Shown: piece by piece, positions 1-13,100 of the stretch
Layout: each line of letters starts with the position of its first letter
How positions within the stretch are numbered: the first letter of the stretch is position 1
NCBI RefSeq assembly: GCF_037325665.1
Contig: NC_090254.1
Coordinates: forward strand, 21,077,355 to 21,141,354
Length of the DNA stretch: 64,000 nucleotides
Source: Littorina saxatilis
Taxonomy: Eukaryota; Mollusca; Gastropoda; Littorinimorpha; Littorinidae
Direction: 5' to 3'
Made by a program: the position numbers and the translations under genes
The notes under the pieces: generated by a model
What the model saw: the letters and a program-made list of their open reading frames with translations, nothing else
What the model was told of the DNA's origin: nothing
Database searches by the model: none

Positions 1-52
1 CTGTCAAACATAGCCTTGGTGAATGATATTAACACGCTTTCTGTGTTGACAG

Positions 53-247
53 GGGGTGAAGGCAAAATCGGCAAAGTCTCCGACATCAGGGGCTGGGACT
101 CTGAGTCTGGACGGAGTGTGGCGCACGTCACGTGGTGCTCGGGGTCAACCAATGTTTACCGCGTGGGACACAAGGGCAAGGTCGACCTCAAGTACATCAC
201 GGCCAGCTCGGGCGGTTTCTACTACAGGGATCACCTGCCTGTTCTAG
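53..247 (+). CDS. MIB2: MIB2 exon: second MIB/HERC2 domain
   Basis: Acceptor ttgacag precedes base 53; donor gtgaga follows base 247. It encodes the substrate-binding MIB/HERC2 domain, with [32 protein letters not shown] and [18 protein letters not shown] begins only about 11 bases after the donor. The exon frame stays open through the intron to base 1932, but the splice donor and the next exon show this extension is intronic. Confidence 0.93.
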   Translation, partial: GVKAKSAKSPTSGAGTLSLDGVWRTSRGARGQPMFTAWDTRARSTSSTSRPARAVSTTGITCLF

Positions 248-3014
248 GTGAGACTGAGTACAGTGGAACCCCTCTTATAAGACTTAAAAAAATCTGCGAA
301 AATCAAGTCTTAAAAGGAGAGAGTCTTCTTCTTCTTCTTATCGATCACACAAAAGGAGAGAGTCTTCTTCTTCTTGTCGATCACACAAAAGGAGGGAGTC
401 TTCTTCTTTTTGTCGATCACACAAAAGGAGGGAGTCTTCTTCTTCTTCTTGTCGATCACACAAAAGGAGGGAGTCTTCTTCTTCTTCTTCTTGTCGATCA
501 CACAAAAGGAGGGAGTCTTCTTCTTCTTCTTGTTGATCACACAAAAGGAGGGAGTCTTCTTCTTCTTCTTGTTGATCACACAAAAGGAGGGAGTCTTCTT
601 CTTCTTCTTCTTGTCGATCACACAAAAGGAGGGAGTCTTCTTCTTCTTCTTGTTGATCACACAACAGGAGGGAGTCTTCTTCTTCTTCTTGTCGATCACA
701 CAAAAGGAGGGAGTCTTCTTCTTCTTCTTCTTGTCGATCACACAAAAGGAGGGAGTCTTCTTCTTCTTCTTGTCGATCACACAAAAGGAGGGAGTCTTCT
801 TCTTCTTCTTGTCGATCACACAAAAGGAGGGAGTCTTCTTCTTCTTCTTGTCGATCACACAAAAGGAGGGAGTCTTCTACTTCTTCTTGTCGATCACACA
901 AAAGGAGGGAGTCTTTCTCTTCTTCTTGTCGATCACACAAAAGGAGGGAGTCTTCTTCTTCTTCTTGTCGATCACACAAAAGGAGGGAGTCTTCTTCTTG
1001 TCGATCACATAAAAGGAGGGAGTCTTCTTCTTCTTCTTGTCGATCACATAAAAGGAGGGAGTCTTCTTCTTCTTCTTGTCGATCACACAAAAGAAGGGAG
1101 TCTTCTTCTTCTTCTTCTTGTCGATCACACGAAAGGAGGGAGTCTTCTTCTTCTTGTCGATCACACAAAAGGAGGGAGTCTTCTTCTTCTTCTTGTCGAT
1201 AACACTAAAGGAGGGAGTCTTCTTCTTCTTCTTGTCGATCACACAAAAGGAGGGAGTCTTCTTCTTGTCGATCACATAAAAGGAGGGAGTCTTCTTCTTC
1301 TTCTTGTCGATAACACTAAAGGAGGGAGTCTTCTTCTTCTTCTTGTCGATCACACAAAAGGAGGGAGTCTTCTTCTTCTTCTTGTCGATCACACAAAAGG
1401 AGGGAGTCTTCTTCTTCTTCTTGTCGATCACACAAAAGGAGGGAGTCTTCTTCTTCTTCTTGTCGATCACACAAAAGGAGGGAGTCTTCTTCTTCTTGTC
1501 GATCACATAAAAGGAGGGAGTCTTCTTCTTCTTCTTGTCGATCACATAAAAGGAGGGAGTCTTCTTCTTCTTCTTGTCGATCACACAAAAGAAGGGAGTC
1601 TTCTTCTTCTTCTTCTTCTTGTCGATCACACAAAAGGAGGGAGTCTTGTTCTTCTTCTTGTCGATCACACAAAAGGAGGGAGTCTTCTTCTTCTTCTTGT
1701 CGATCACACAAAAGGAGGGAGTCTTCTTCTTCTTGTCGATCACACAAAAGGAGGGAGTCTTCTTCTTCTTCTTGTCGATCACACAAAAGGAGGGAGTCTA
1801 AAATGGGGTTTGTTTTCCGATGTTGTAAACAGAAAGTCTGAAAAAAACAGGGTCTCAAAAGGGGGGAAGTATTTATTTTGGGATCTTAAAAGGGCGTACC
1901 GTTGTATCGGAGAGAAGATTCTTCCTCTTTGACTCCTGGTACTTTTTTTGGGTGTGAAAAGTTGGATACATTTATTCTGAAGCAGTAAACAGCACCATGG
2001 TCAGGTGAATCATTGCTTTTCTTTTCCTCAGCGTGGGAAAAAAAGGTCAATGAAAATCTTGACAAAGTTGAATTAACTCTTAAAACTTTCTCCTGTTTTG
2101 CTCATTTCGTTACTGATTCCTCCACGTAAGACACAAGATTATTTATTGTCCATACGAAACAAACAATGCATACAAAATGGTGGCTTAGCGGCTTTCAATC
2201 TACATCATGCCGTCCTGTCTTGCTCATGTCATTACTGATTCCTCCACATACAACGTATGATTATTTATTTTCCACACAATATTAACAAAGCAAAATTGTG
2301 GCTTGGCTGCTTTCAATCTAAATCATGCCTTCAATATTACTGCTGTTGTATGTGCAGGTGAGGCAGTAGAACCGGCAAACCCTGTCACCCCCTGTCTGTT
2401 CAAAGTGGGGGACAAAGTGCGCTGTGACCTGGAAAATGAGGTCCTCAAACAGATGCAGGAGGGCCACGGAGGATGGAACCAGCGAATGTCAGAGGTCAGT
2501 TTGTGATGTCAGAGGTCAACGTGCAAAGAAGAGAAGAGGGTCAGGTTAAATTACCATCAGATTAGGTGACCGTCCTGAAGAAGGCAGTTTGTCGCTGCCA
2601 AAATATTGAAAACCTGGTTTCCTGTTGTGTCCTCTTTTTGTTCAAGAGCTTCAGGTGTATGAATATGGATGTTTAATTATTTAAGGTGATGGGGGTAATG
2701 GGGTAGTGAAGTATTAGTTGTCTTCTGATGGTGTTCATAAAATGTGTTCGAACATTTGAAAGAAATGTGACGGTGTGTATGTCTTGGAGAGAGGGCTTTT
2801 GTGTGCATGTACACCAGTGACCAGTTCATGTTTGTTCTTTGAATGTCCTGCTAATCTCCATGTTGTGTGTGTTTCAGTATGTGGGTAAAGTGGGCACAGT
2901 GCACCGCATCACTGACAGAGGCGATGTCCGAGTACAGTACGACGGCTGTGCCAATCGCTGGACATTCCACCCTGACGCTTTGAGAAAGGTATGTGGCTCT
3001 TCAGAGAGAGAGAG

Positions 3015-3094
<80 letters not shown>

Positions 3095-6000
3095 CGTCCC
3101 CAAGAAGAATACAGCTATGTTCTTGAATTATAGAATAGAAACAGAGAGAAGTTGTAGCACAGTCAGCTGTCTGGACCCAACACCCAACATATTTTGGTGT
3201 GTGATTTACTTTTCGTTTGTTAGCTTAAAAAGCTACAAAGCCCAAAGAAAAACTGTTGACAAAATCTTTCTTGGCTGATGTACAGTTATGACTAGACCGA
3301 CTGGTCTCACATGATGTGTTTGTGATGCCTTCAGGTTCAGATGTTTGGTGAGCTGGACAAAGTGAAGATTGTTGAAGACGAACAACAAGTCAAGGAGCTT
3401 CAGAAGAACCATGGGGAATGGACCGACGTTATGAGACAGGTACGGTCAGCAACCAATTCCTCCACCTCCACCCCCCACTCTCTCAAAATAGAACCTAGCT
3501 ACAATAGGAATCTAAACTGTGACTGTGTGAGCCATAGTTTGTTTGTTTGTTTGTTCGTTCATGGGCTGAAACTCCCACGGCTTTTACGTGTATGACCGTT
3601 TTTACCCCGCCATTTAGGCAGCCATACGCCGCTTTCGGAGGAAGCATGCTGGGTATTTTCGTGTTTCTATAACCCACCGAACTCTGACATGGATTACAGG
3701 ATCTTTTTCGTGCGCACTTGGTCTTGTGCTTGCATGTACACATGGGGGTGTTCGGACACCGAGGAGAGTCTGCACACAAATTTGACTCTGAGAAATAAAT
3801 CTCTCGCCGAACGTGGGGACGAACTCATGCTGACAGCGGCCAACTGGATACAAATCCGACTGAGCTACATCCCCGCCTGAGCCATAGTGATTTGCTATGC
3901 AGACCTGGGAACCCATACGATTTTGCCGTATTTTGTACGCTTGATTGTCCAGAATACGATCAGTACGATCAGTGAAAAAAAAAATACGAGGAGAAAAATT
4001 CCTAGACTACTTTTCTTCGCAAGCGCATGCCGAAGCTGATCCAGTATTTTGACACATGAGCACAATTTTTGTCAGTAAACATTGAAAAAAGCATTTGTTT
4101 TAAATGTATTGTAAACTTAATTAACGGTGCGACAGAGCATGTTTGAATCATGGATGTTCAAATGCTGCATGGAGTACGCTCATTTTTCAGAAAATACGCC
4201 AAGTTTGTTTGAGAATACTCCAAGTGCAAAACAGGGGTTCCCAGGTCTGGCTATGGGTTTCAGGTGGAAATCAGTTCAGACTGGGCTTGGTGTTTGATTG
4301 ATTGGCTCAGGTGTCATGTGTGCTTTAACATATCTGAAGTTTGTTTCCATGAATAAAACTCTACAAGTTCCCTCCCACTCCGCCATCATGTTAACCTTTG
4401 TTATGTACATACCAGGATTACTTAAAATAAGCATTATATGCTTGAGTTTGTTATCCAAAAAAACATGTATTGTTTTTGTCATGATAAAAATTGAATAAAG
4501 TTTTGTTTAAACCAAGTTCCCTCCCACTCAAGGTGAGTGTGAGTTATGTATGCATATCTGATGAAACAAAGGGAAGTAAACGCTCTAAATGCATACGACG
4601 TGTGTAATAGAATAAGTGAGAGTTATTCGGAACCATTCTCCTGGCACCTGAGAGAATAACAAGCATTGAACTGAACCAGCGATTTTCATCCTCAAAACAT
4701 TTTTTTGTCTTCTTATGTATGCATAGTCTGATAATTCCACTGGGAGGAAGCGACCCGAATTTCCCAGCAATGGGACAATAAAGTTATGAAAATGAAAAAC
4801 AATAGTCTCATGTTGTACAATTTTGTTTGCATGTTGTTTTGTTTGCTTGCAGACTCTCGGCAAGACGGGCCAGGTGCTAAAGGTGTACAGTGACGGAGAC
4901 CTGAGGGTACAGGTGGAGGGACAGGTGTGGACGTTCAACCCCGCCTGCTGTCTGCCCGTGGCTGCTCACGGCGGGGGGCACCATCCCGACAACACGCTCA
5001 ACGGTCACCACCCTCGCGACAGACTGCGTGAGTGTTGAAGATGCTTACTTTCTTGTGGCGATTGTGTCTTTTGTAAAGATCAAGATAACAATGAAAATGC
5101 ATGGGTGGGATTCTTCCGGTGTATGCCGGAAATCCGGATCCTCAATGTCTGTGGTGACGGTTTTTTTGGTTGTTAATTATACAAATGCTTCAGCTATCCC
5201 CCCCCCCCCCCTCCCCCCACACTTCAAATTCTTCAGGATTCATGACATTTTTTAGTCCCACCCATGAAAATGTACTCACCGGAGTTATCTTGTTCTTGTT
5301 CTTCTCACCTACTGCCCCATGTTCCTATTTTGTGATGTGGTTTTTTTTTAATTCTTTTTCCTTCTTTCAACATCTCCCTTTTTTCTGTATTTCTTTCTGT
5401 TGTGATACTGGATGTGAGTTTTGACGATGCTGAGTTTCTTGTGGCGATTGGAATTTGTAACGATAGATGTTTTTCTTTCCTATTGTTTTTTTTCTCTCTT
5501 CAATATCTCTTTTTTATCTGTATTTCTTTCTCTTGTGATACTGGGTGTGTGTGTGGTGGGGGGGGGGGGTTAAGAAATGTCTGATGTCTGTGCCTATTCT
5601 TCTGTTTTTGTGATAGGTGGTTTGAGTTTAATTGTCAAATAATTCAGACTTTGTTTGAACTTATGTGGTTACTCGAGGGATATGGCTTTTGCTAGGTGTT
5701 TAGCCTTGTGACTACTTGTTATAGGCTCAGTTTTTGTGTGTGTGTTTAATATTGTGTTAAAATGTTTGGCTTTGGATTCTTAGTGTGTATTGCTTTCAAT
5801 ACTCTTGTAAGCTCCTCACACCTTTGCAGCTACATTTCTACCCCCCCCCCCCCCCCCCAACTCACTCAACTCCCCAACCCTACACCCTGGTTTACCACAA
5901 GACAGTGTCATTTCCATTTGATGTGTAGAGGTTGCCCATTGTATTCACTATGTGTGTTGCAGCTGAACTGACGTCCCTGATAGCTCAGCTGAACGAGCTG

Positions 6001-8468
6001 CGCACATCTCAGGGCGCGGAGACAGGCCCCGATCGTCTGGTCAGAGAAGCCGCTCAGGGACATTTGGAAACTGTCCGAGATATACTTGCAAAGTACCCTG
6101 AAAAGGTGAGATTCGTGGGGTTTCCTTTTCATTTACTGTACATTTCTGCTGTGTTTTCATAAAATATGGTTCGGGAGCTGTAGACAGGTTTCACAGTCTT
6201 CAGAGTCGGGTATGTCCCTGACTTTGATATTAAATAAAATGTTTCGTTTTGTTTAGTCGTGAATTTTCACTGGTCTGTGTCGAATGTCTTCGGAATTTAC
6301 ATATGAAAAATAAACTTTGATCGAATTTAAGTCAAGTTTGTATTCCCCACCAGCGAAAAAGGTAGGTCGGTCGTGAGAAATGAGACAGACACGATTTCCC
6401 TTTTTAGCCACATTGCAACAGACAAAGGCACCAGTACAAAAACACACAAAGAAATCCAGTGAAAAGTACATTAGAAACCAAAGAACAGAGATAGATGAAC
6501 ACACTTAGTTAAAAAAAACAATGAATGTGTTTATGTTTAGTCGATACAATCGTATGTGAAGTAAACGGTCTTTTTTCTAAATGTGTCTGTCTCAAAAACG
6601 TTAATTACAAATCTGTTCAGTTGGAATGGCTGTTAAAAGGTTTGGACGTAACATGCTTTTAATAAGTAGCAATTTCCATCAAATCACGACATGAAAGGGT
6701 TTTGAAAGGCTAACTACGGCTTATTCTACTTGCGCTTGGTCATTTTGTCACTCGGGCAAGGTGTCTGTCTCATTTTTTCTCACGACCGCCCTGCAGACAA
6801 ATCGTCTGCTATAACCGCCATACACAGCAAATTGTCATGATGCAACCAATTTTACACTTCCTATCCGTTGTCAGGCAGATGATCAACTGGCTGACTAAAG
6901 AATTGTTCGGCATGTGTTTATTTCAGAGCACGTTATTTACTGTCTAGTAACTCGGGCAAGGTGTCTGTCTCATTTTTTCTCACGACCGCCCTGCAGACAA
7001 ATCGTCTGCTATAACCGCCATACACAGCAAATTGTCATGATGCAACCAATTTTACACTTCCTATCCGTTGTCAGGCAGGTGATCAACTGGCTGACTAAAG
7101 AATTTTTTGGCATGTGTTTATTTCAGAGCACTTTATTTACTGTCTAGTCACTCGGGCAAGGTGTCTGTCTCATTTTTTCTCACGACCGTCCTGAAGACAA
7201 ATCGTCTGCTATGACCGCCATACACAGCAAATTGCCATGATGCGACCAATTTTATACTTCCTATCCGTTGTCAGGCAGATGATCAACTGGCTGACTAAAG
7301 AATTTTTCGGCATGTGTTTATTTCAGAGCACGTTATTTACTGTCTGTCTCTGAAAACCTTGAATTCTCACGACCGCCCGGCACTATTGACGGTCATTTCT
7401 TACCAAATGTTAAGCAGATTCATTTGTAAAAAAAACAACATTCAGTGACTGTGTCTGATCAACGCCAGTGGGTTTTTTTCAATCCTTGAATGCACTGCAT
7501 TGTGAATGCTGTGGTCAAGTGAGAGTTTTATAGACATCGCCGTACGTTTTTCAACACTTTGATGACGTCAGACAGCAGATTGAAAACGTTCCAACTTGGA
7601 AAGAGAGCCAGTCACGATCATATAATCGTAGGGAATCAATAGTTGCTTTGTTTATTAACTTTCAAGTGCTTTTAAAAGTTTGATTTTTGTCATTGTTATT
7701 GTTGCATATGTGCGTGCGTACGTGGGCGCGCGCCTGTCAGTGTGGAAGAGTGTAGGGTAAGTGTATCCAATTCCGACCGACTTCGGGGATACCTAAATCC
7801 GACCGATTTTCCAAGTCACTAATGATGAGGTTCACACGTCATCCCAACAGAAAGAATGCCATTCATACAAGGGCCATTCATGAACGGTTGATGACGCGAC
7901 GTCACGAACCAATCGTTTCGTCACGAGAGTTAATTGCGTCATCTGCACCGCGGCGCGAAATGTGCCTTCGCCATACGTTTCTTGCAAAGGGTGAGATAAT
8001 TTGATGAACAGAGTTGTGTTTCTTTTACATGGATGTTAATAAGTGTTTTTGGAAGAATAATGTTATGGTTCTGACTAAATCTCATTGTACATTTTAATCG
8101 AAAAGGGGAAAATCTTATCGGTCGTGATTAGATACCCAGTTTTTGAGAGAGTATTTAAATCCGACAACAACGCAGATAATACAAAACGCTGCACAAAATC
8201 CCAGTAAAACCATTCATTGTTTACGTTTATGACTTGAAAAAAGCATATGAACAAGGAAACATATCAGATGATGTATTATCTAGCTGTGTGTGTGTGTGTG
8301 TGTGTGTGCGTGCGGCCGAGCGTTGCGCGCACGTGTTCGTTTGTGTGTGTGTATGTGTGTGTGTGTGTGTGCGTGCGTGCGTGCGTGTGTGTGTGTGTGT
8401 GCGTGTTTGTGTGTGTGTGTGTAAGCGTGCGCGCGAGCGTTGTGCGCACGTGTTCGTTTGTGTTAGCT

Positions 8469-8502
<34 letters not shown>

Positions 8503-11500
8503 TGTTGATGCGTGAGTGTTGATGCGTGCGTACTTGCATGTGTGCGTGCGAGAGGGGTTGGGTTTTCTTATGTGTGCAGAGTAGTTGTTGTAGAAAATGC
8601 AAGACATTAAGGTTCAGTCTGTAGTGGATATACTGGGACAGCGTCCATGTACTATGCCACAGTTCAGTCTGTAGTGGATATACTGGGACTGCGTCCAGGT
8701 ACTATGCCACAGTTCAGTCAGTAGTGGATATACTAGGACTGCGTTAAGGTACTCTGCCATAGTCTTCGATGACGTCATTTCCGTTTTTGTGATAGTTGAG
8801 GCGGACCTGTTAAGTAATCTTTGATTAAGTCGGGACTTTGATATTGCATTTGAGCCAGGTAGCTTGAAAATAAGTGAATTAGTTCGCTCATTAAAATTGT
8901 CATCAAAAACGAATATTTCATTACAGATTCAAACACTACTGCATTGTACTTCTTATCTTCTCCTGATTTAAAAAATATATATACATATGTTATGTTTACT
9001 TTAAAAACGCGTTCAGAATTAAAGAAAACAGGTTGAGTATGCTTCGCGGAGATGAGTGTGGTCCGTGACGGTTTTCGGGTATGGTTAGCCGAGACTATCT
9101 GAATTTAGTCTCGCCGATCGGACTGGTTTTTTTTTTAGTTTATCCTTCAATTTGATGCCTATAGATTGACTACATGTTTTTATATCGCTTTACGCGACTT
9201 GTTTTACATTTCGTCAAGTTATGAAATGTATTATAAAATTTGGTACATAACATTCTAAAAATTGCAAATTACAATAACACTTTTGATTACAGATTCAAAA
9301 GTTATTGCATTGTATCCTTTGGATTTCCTGGATCCCAATGTATAAACAGATATGTCATGCTAAGCTTAGTGTGAAAATCTGCTCAAATGAGAAAAATCGC
9401 CCGTTTTGTTCATATGCTTCGCGGAGGCAACCCGTCTCGGTCTTCTGGTTTCGGCTAGCCAAATCTCACTAGCATTGTTAATGACTCGTCCCTGATTCCA
9501 ATGTTGATCTTTTAGTTTCAAACCAACTTAATGTTTTATTATCGCTTCACATGACTTGTTCTGTATATTTTTTTTCGCTGTCATGATGTCACCATTTAGA
9601 GGGTAGGGTTACATTTTCAGGTATTTATTCCCCAAGAATATTCCAAAAAAATTCCAAACTCGTTTTTTTCTATTGGTCAATGATTCTACTTTTTTTTAAA
9701 GTGAGAAATGAAGTGCAATTAACATTGTTACTTTTGAAGGTATGCTCATGACGTGCATCACAGCGAAATAGCAGTTCAGAAGAACGGAATTCCCATAATT
9801 AGTCCTTATTTGCTGCTTTTTTCACTGAGCTCGGAAATGATATTTTGCTTGTATTGTTATTGCTTAATTTATTAAAGCCTCTGGACAATATTCTTTGAAT
9901 AAATCGTTACCCAATTCTGTTTACGTCTATCCCTTTGTTTGATAGAGTACTGTAACAAGCTATCACATTATGTCGACAAGAATGCGTCTCCATACAAGTT
10001 TTTGTCTTGATTCCATCCAGGAGGATGTAAGGCTTTAATAAAAACACTATTTCAAAGATCTCTGTCAAGATTGATTTTGTTGAAAAAAAAGGAAGTCTGT
10101 GATTGAAGATTGTGAAACCTGCCTGTAGCAGTTTTTGAAAATGTCTGTGCCAAAAGCCTGTGTTTTCCTGAAATATGGTTCAGAACTAGCAGGTTTTGAA
10201 AATGTCTGTGCCAAAAGCCTGTGTTTTCATCTTTCTGTTGATACAGAAATATTTGAGACATGTATACATGTCTGTTTTATGAGCCTGTGCTGTGACTTCT
10301 GTCTTGTGTGTGGCGCACGTTATATGTCAAAGCGGCACCGCCCTGATATGGCCCTTGGTGGTCGGCCGGGCGTTAAGCAAACAAACAAACAAACAGAGTC
10401 TGTTTTTAGGCCTCATAGCCCTGAAATCATTCCACAGATATAATCCCCCCTCCCCCAACGATGTAATCTTCTCTCCCCCACCCCTTGATACTAGTCAGCG
10501 CTGGTGGATGAAATCACTCTCAGGATTCACAACTAAATTTGTAAAGGTGTCAATCATCAGAGTGTGTTACATCTACCTACATATATGTGTGCAGGTTGAC
10601 CAGAAAAGCTCAGGTAAAACAGCACTGCAGGTTGCCTGTCACCAAGGTCATCGCGACATCGTCAGCCTGTTGCTTAGTGCCGATGCCAGCCTTGAAACTC
10701 AAGACGAGGATGGGGACACAGCACTGCATTACTCTGCATTTGGGTCAGTTGTGCTGGGTCTTTTCTGTATGCTTAGGTGGATGCGGTTTGCTGTTGTTCT
10801 TGTTGTCGAAGGATTGTTGAGGAGTGAACAAAATGTCAATGTTTATGGTGCTTTCTGTGTACCTCCTAGCTCTGTCCATGTGTAGGTTGAGAGAGGGTCA
10901 TTCATGTGTGCACATAGGTATTTCATGTGAGTTGGGCTGTAGACATGTCATTATGCATTCTTGATATGTTCAGATCAACAATGCTAGCTTCGATTAGACG
11001 GCATTCAAGAATGCTGATTGCTTCTCTGTTCATTTCACCTCTTACAAAAAATCACTTTTGTGATTGTCAGAGAAGAAACCCCCAAAAGCATCAGATTCTG
11101 TGTCAACTTAGGTTGAAATGATTTCACAAACAAACCAGTTTAAGATATTGCAACTGCTGCTCGAAGAAGGCAAAGTCAGAAAAAGCATGACTAGTGGGAT
11201 AAAGTGTAAGTCCATTGCTAACGAAAGGTCTGTGTTGACAAAGACAGAAATAGTTTGACTGTTAATTAAGCTGAATGTTAAGCCAGGCATAATAAAAGTG
11301 CGTGTTTCTTCATGTTGGTATTCTGTCTATGTGTAGTAACCAGCCAGATGTGCTACAACTGCTACTAGCGAAAGGAGCGAAGATCAACGCCCTTAACAAC
11401 GGGGGGTGCAGCACACTCCATGTGGCCGTCAACAAGCAGCACGTTGCGTGTGTACGCGCCCTGCTCAACCATGGCTGTGATGTTAACATACAGGTCAGTT

Positions 11501-11598
11501 TTGTGAGTGTGTGTGTGTGTGTGTGTGAGTGTGTGTGTGTACGTGCGTGCGTATATATATGTGTGTGTATGTTATATGTATGTGTGTGTGTGAGTGCA

Positions 11599-11632
<34 letters not shown>

Positions 11633-12524
11633 TGAGTGCCTGCGCTGCGTGCATGCGTGTGTATGAGAAACAGTATGTATGTATGGTTGCGATTTGGACA
11701 TACAGGTCGGTTTTGCTGGTGTGTGTTTTCGTTTTTGCTTCGGTGAGATGGTCATCAAGAGTGCTGAAGTGATATAATTGTTTGACAGTCTCTCAGTTAA
11801 TATTAATTTTTATCAAAGAAAGGCTTCTCAAGTGCATTAAAAATGTGTATGAAAATGTAGACAGAAGAGAGAGCAATCTATGAAAACAGAGGTACTTGTC
11901 TCTTTGATACCTAAAACAATACTCTTGATTTATTACAGGATGCCTATGGCGACACAGCTTTGCATGACGCCATTGGCAAGGAAAGCCGAGAAATTATCGA
12001 CAAGCTAGTCAATTACCCAAACATCGACTTCACCATTCGCAACAAGCGAGGTTTCAACGTTTTGCACCATGCTGCTTTGAAGGGCAACGTCTTGTGAGTA
12101 GCATTATATTTGATCACTTTTTTTCTGCGCTATTTCCATCCATTGTATTTTAGTCTTGTTTTTTGGGTGTGTGTTTTTTTTATCAATATATCCCAGACAT
12201 CTTCTTTGTCTTGAATCTTGGTTTATATCAAGGTTGTTTTGTTTTTTTCCTCCTTTGTTAATTGACATTGTTTTTTTCCTTTTTTCTGGCCCCTCTTCAC
12301 AATTTCTCTTGTCAAACTCTGCCCCCTGTCTTCCTTATTTCATGTGCTTACTCTACCTTCTAGACCCTTGTCCCTCCCCCCCTCTCTCTCTCTCTCTTTC
12401 TTAGTCTCTCTCTCTCTCTTTCTCTCTCTTTCTCTATCTCTCTCTGTCTCTCTCTGTCTCTTTCTCTTTCTCTCTCTCTCTCTGTCTCTCTTTCTTTCTC
12501 TTTTTCTCTCTCTGTCTCTCTCGG

Positions 12525-12599
<75 letters not shown>

Positions 12600-13029
12600 T
12601 CTCCTGCTGCACTCTCATAGTCATGCTCCGAGCTGCAAGTCCCTCAAACCTGCAAGAAGTTGCTTGGTGTGAGACATACATAGCTTTGTCACAAGAATCA
12701 CATTGTAATTTATGGAGGCCCAGATGGTCAAATGTTTGAGTGTGTCTTTCCGGTTGCAGTGCGACAGAGCGTATCCTCCACAAGTGCAGACAGATTGTGG
12801 ACCTGAAGAAGGACGATGGGTTCTCTGCCCTGCACCTGGCTTCCCTCAACGGTCACAAAGATGTTGCTGCTGCCTTGTTAAGGGTAGGTTGGAGTGATGC
12901 GTGCCATTCTCTTGTGCACTCTCATATTGCTTTATAATGAAATAATAATAATGAACACATATTAATCGCCCCTTCTCGTCAGAGCTAATGGCGATGTACA
13001 ATAGCAACAGCTTGCACAAACACACACAT

Positions 13030-13100
<71 letters not shown>

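Noticed and set aside
16-1932. 638-codon frame joining a MIB2 domain to a Leu-rich repeat ([13 protein letters not shown])
   Set aside because: A good donor at 248 and a matching acceptor at 2358 restore the conserved protein. The extension is a minisatellite in an intron; antisense Lys-rich and Glu-rich frames there are equally artefactual.
8227-8607. Cys/Val-rich and Thr/His-rich frames over (GT)n runs, here and at 3000, 11500, 13000 and 21100
   Set aside because: Dinucleotide repeats read as open frames; not genes.
12340-12849. Arg/Glu-rich frame over the (CT)n run
   Set aside because: Microsatellite artefact overlapping a real MIB2 exon on the other strand.
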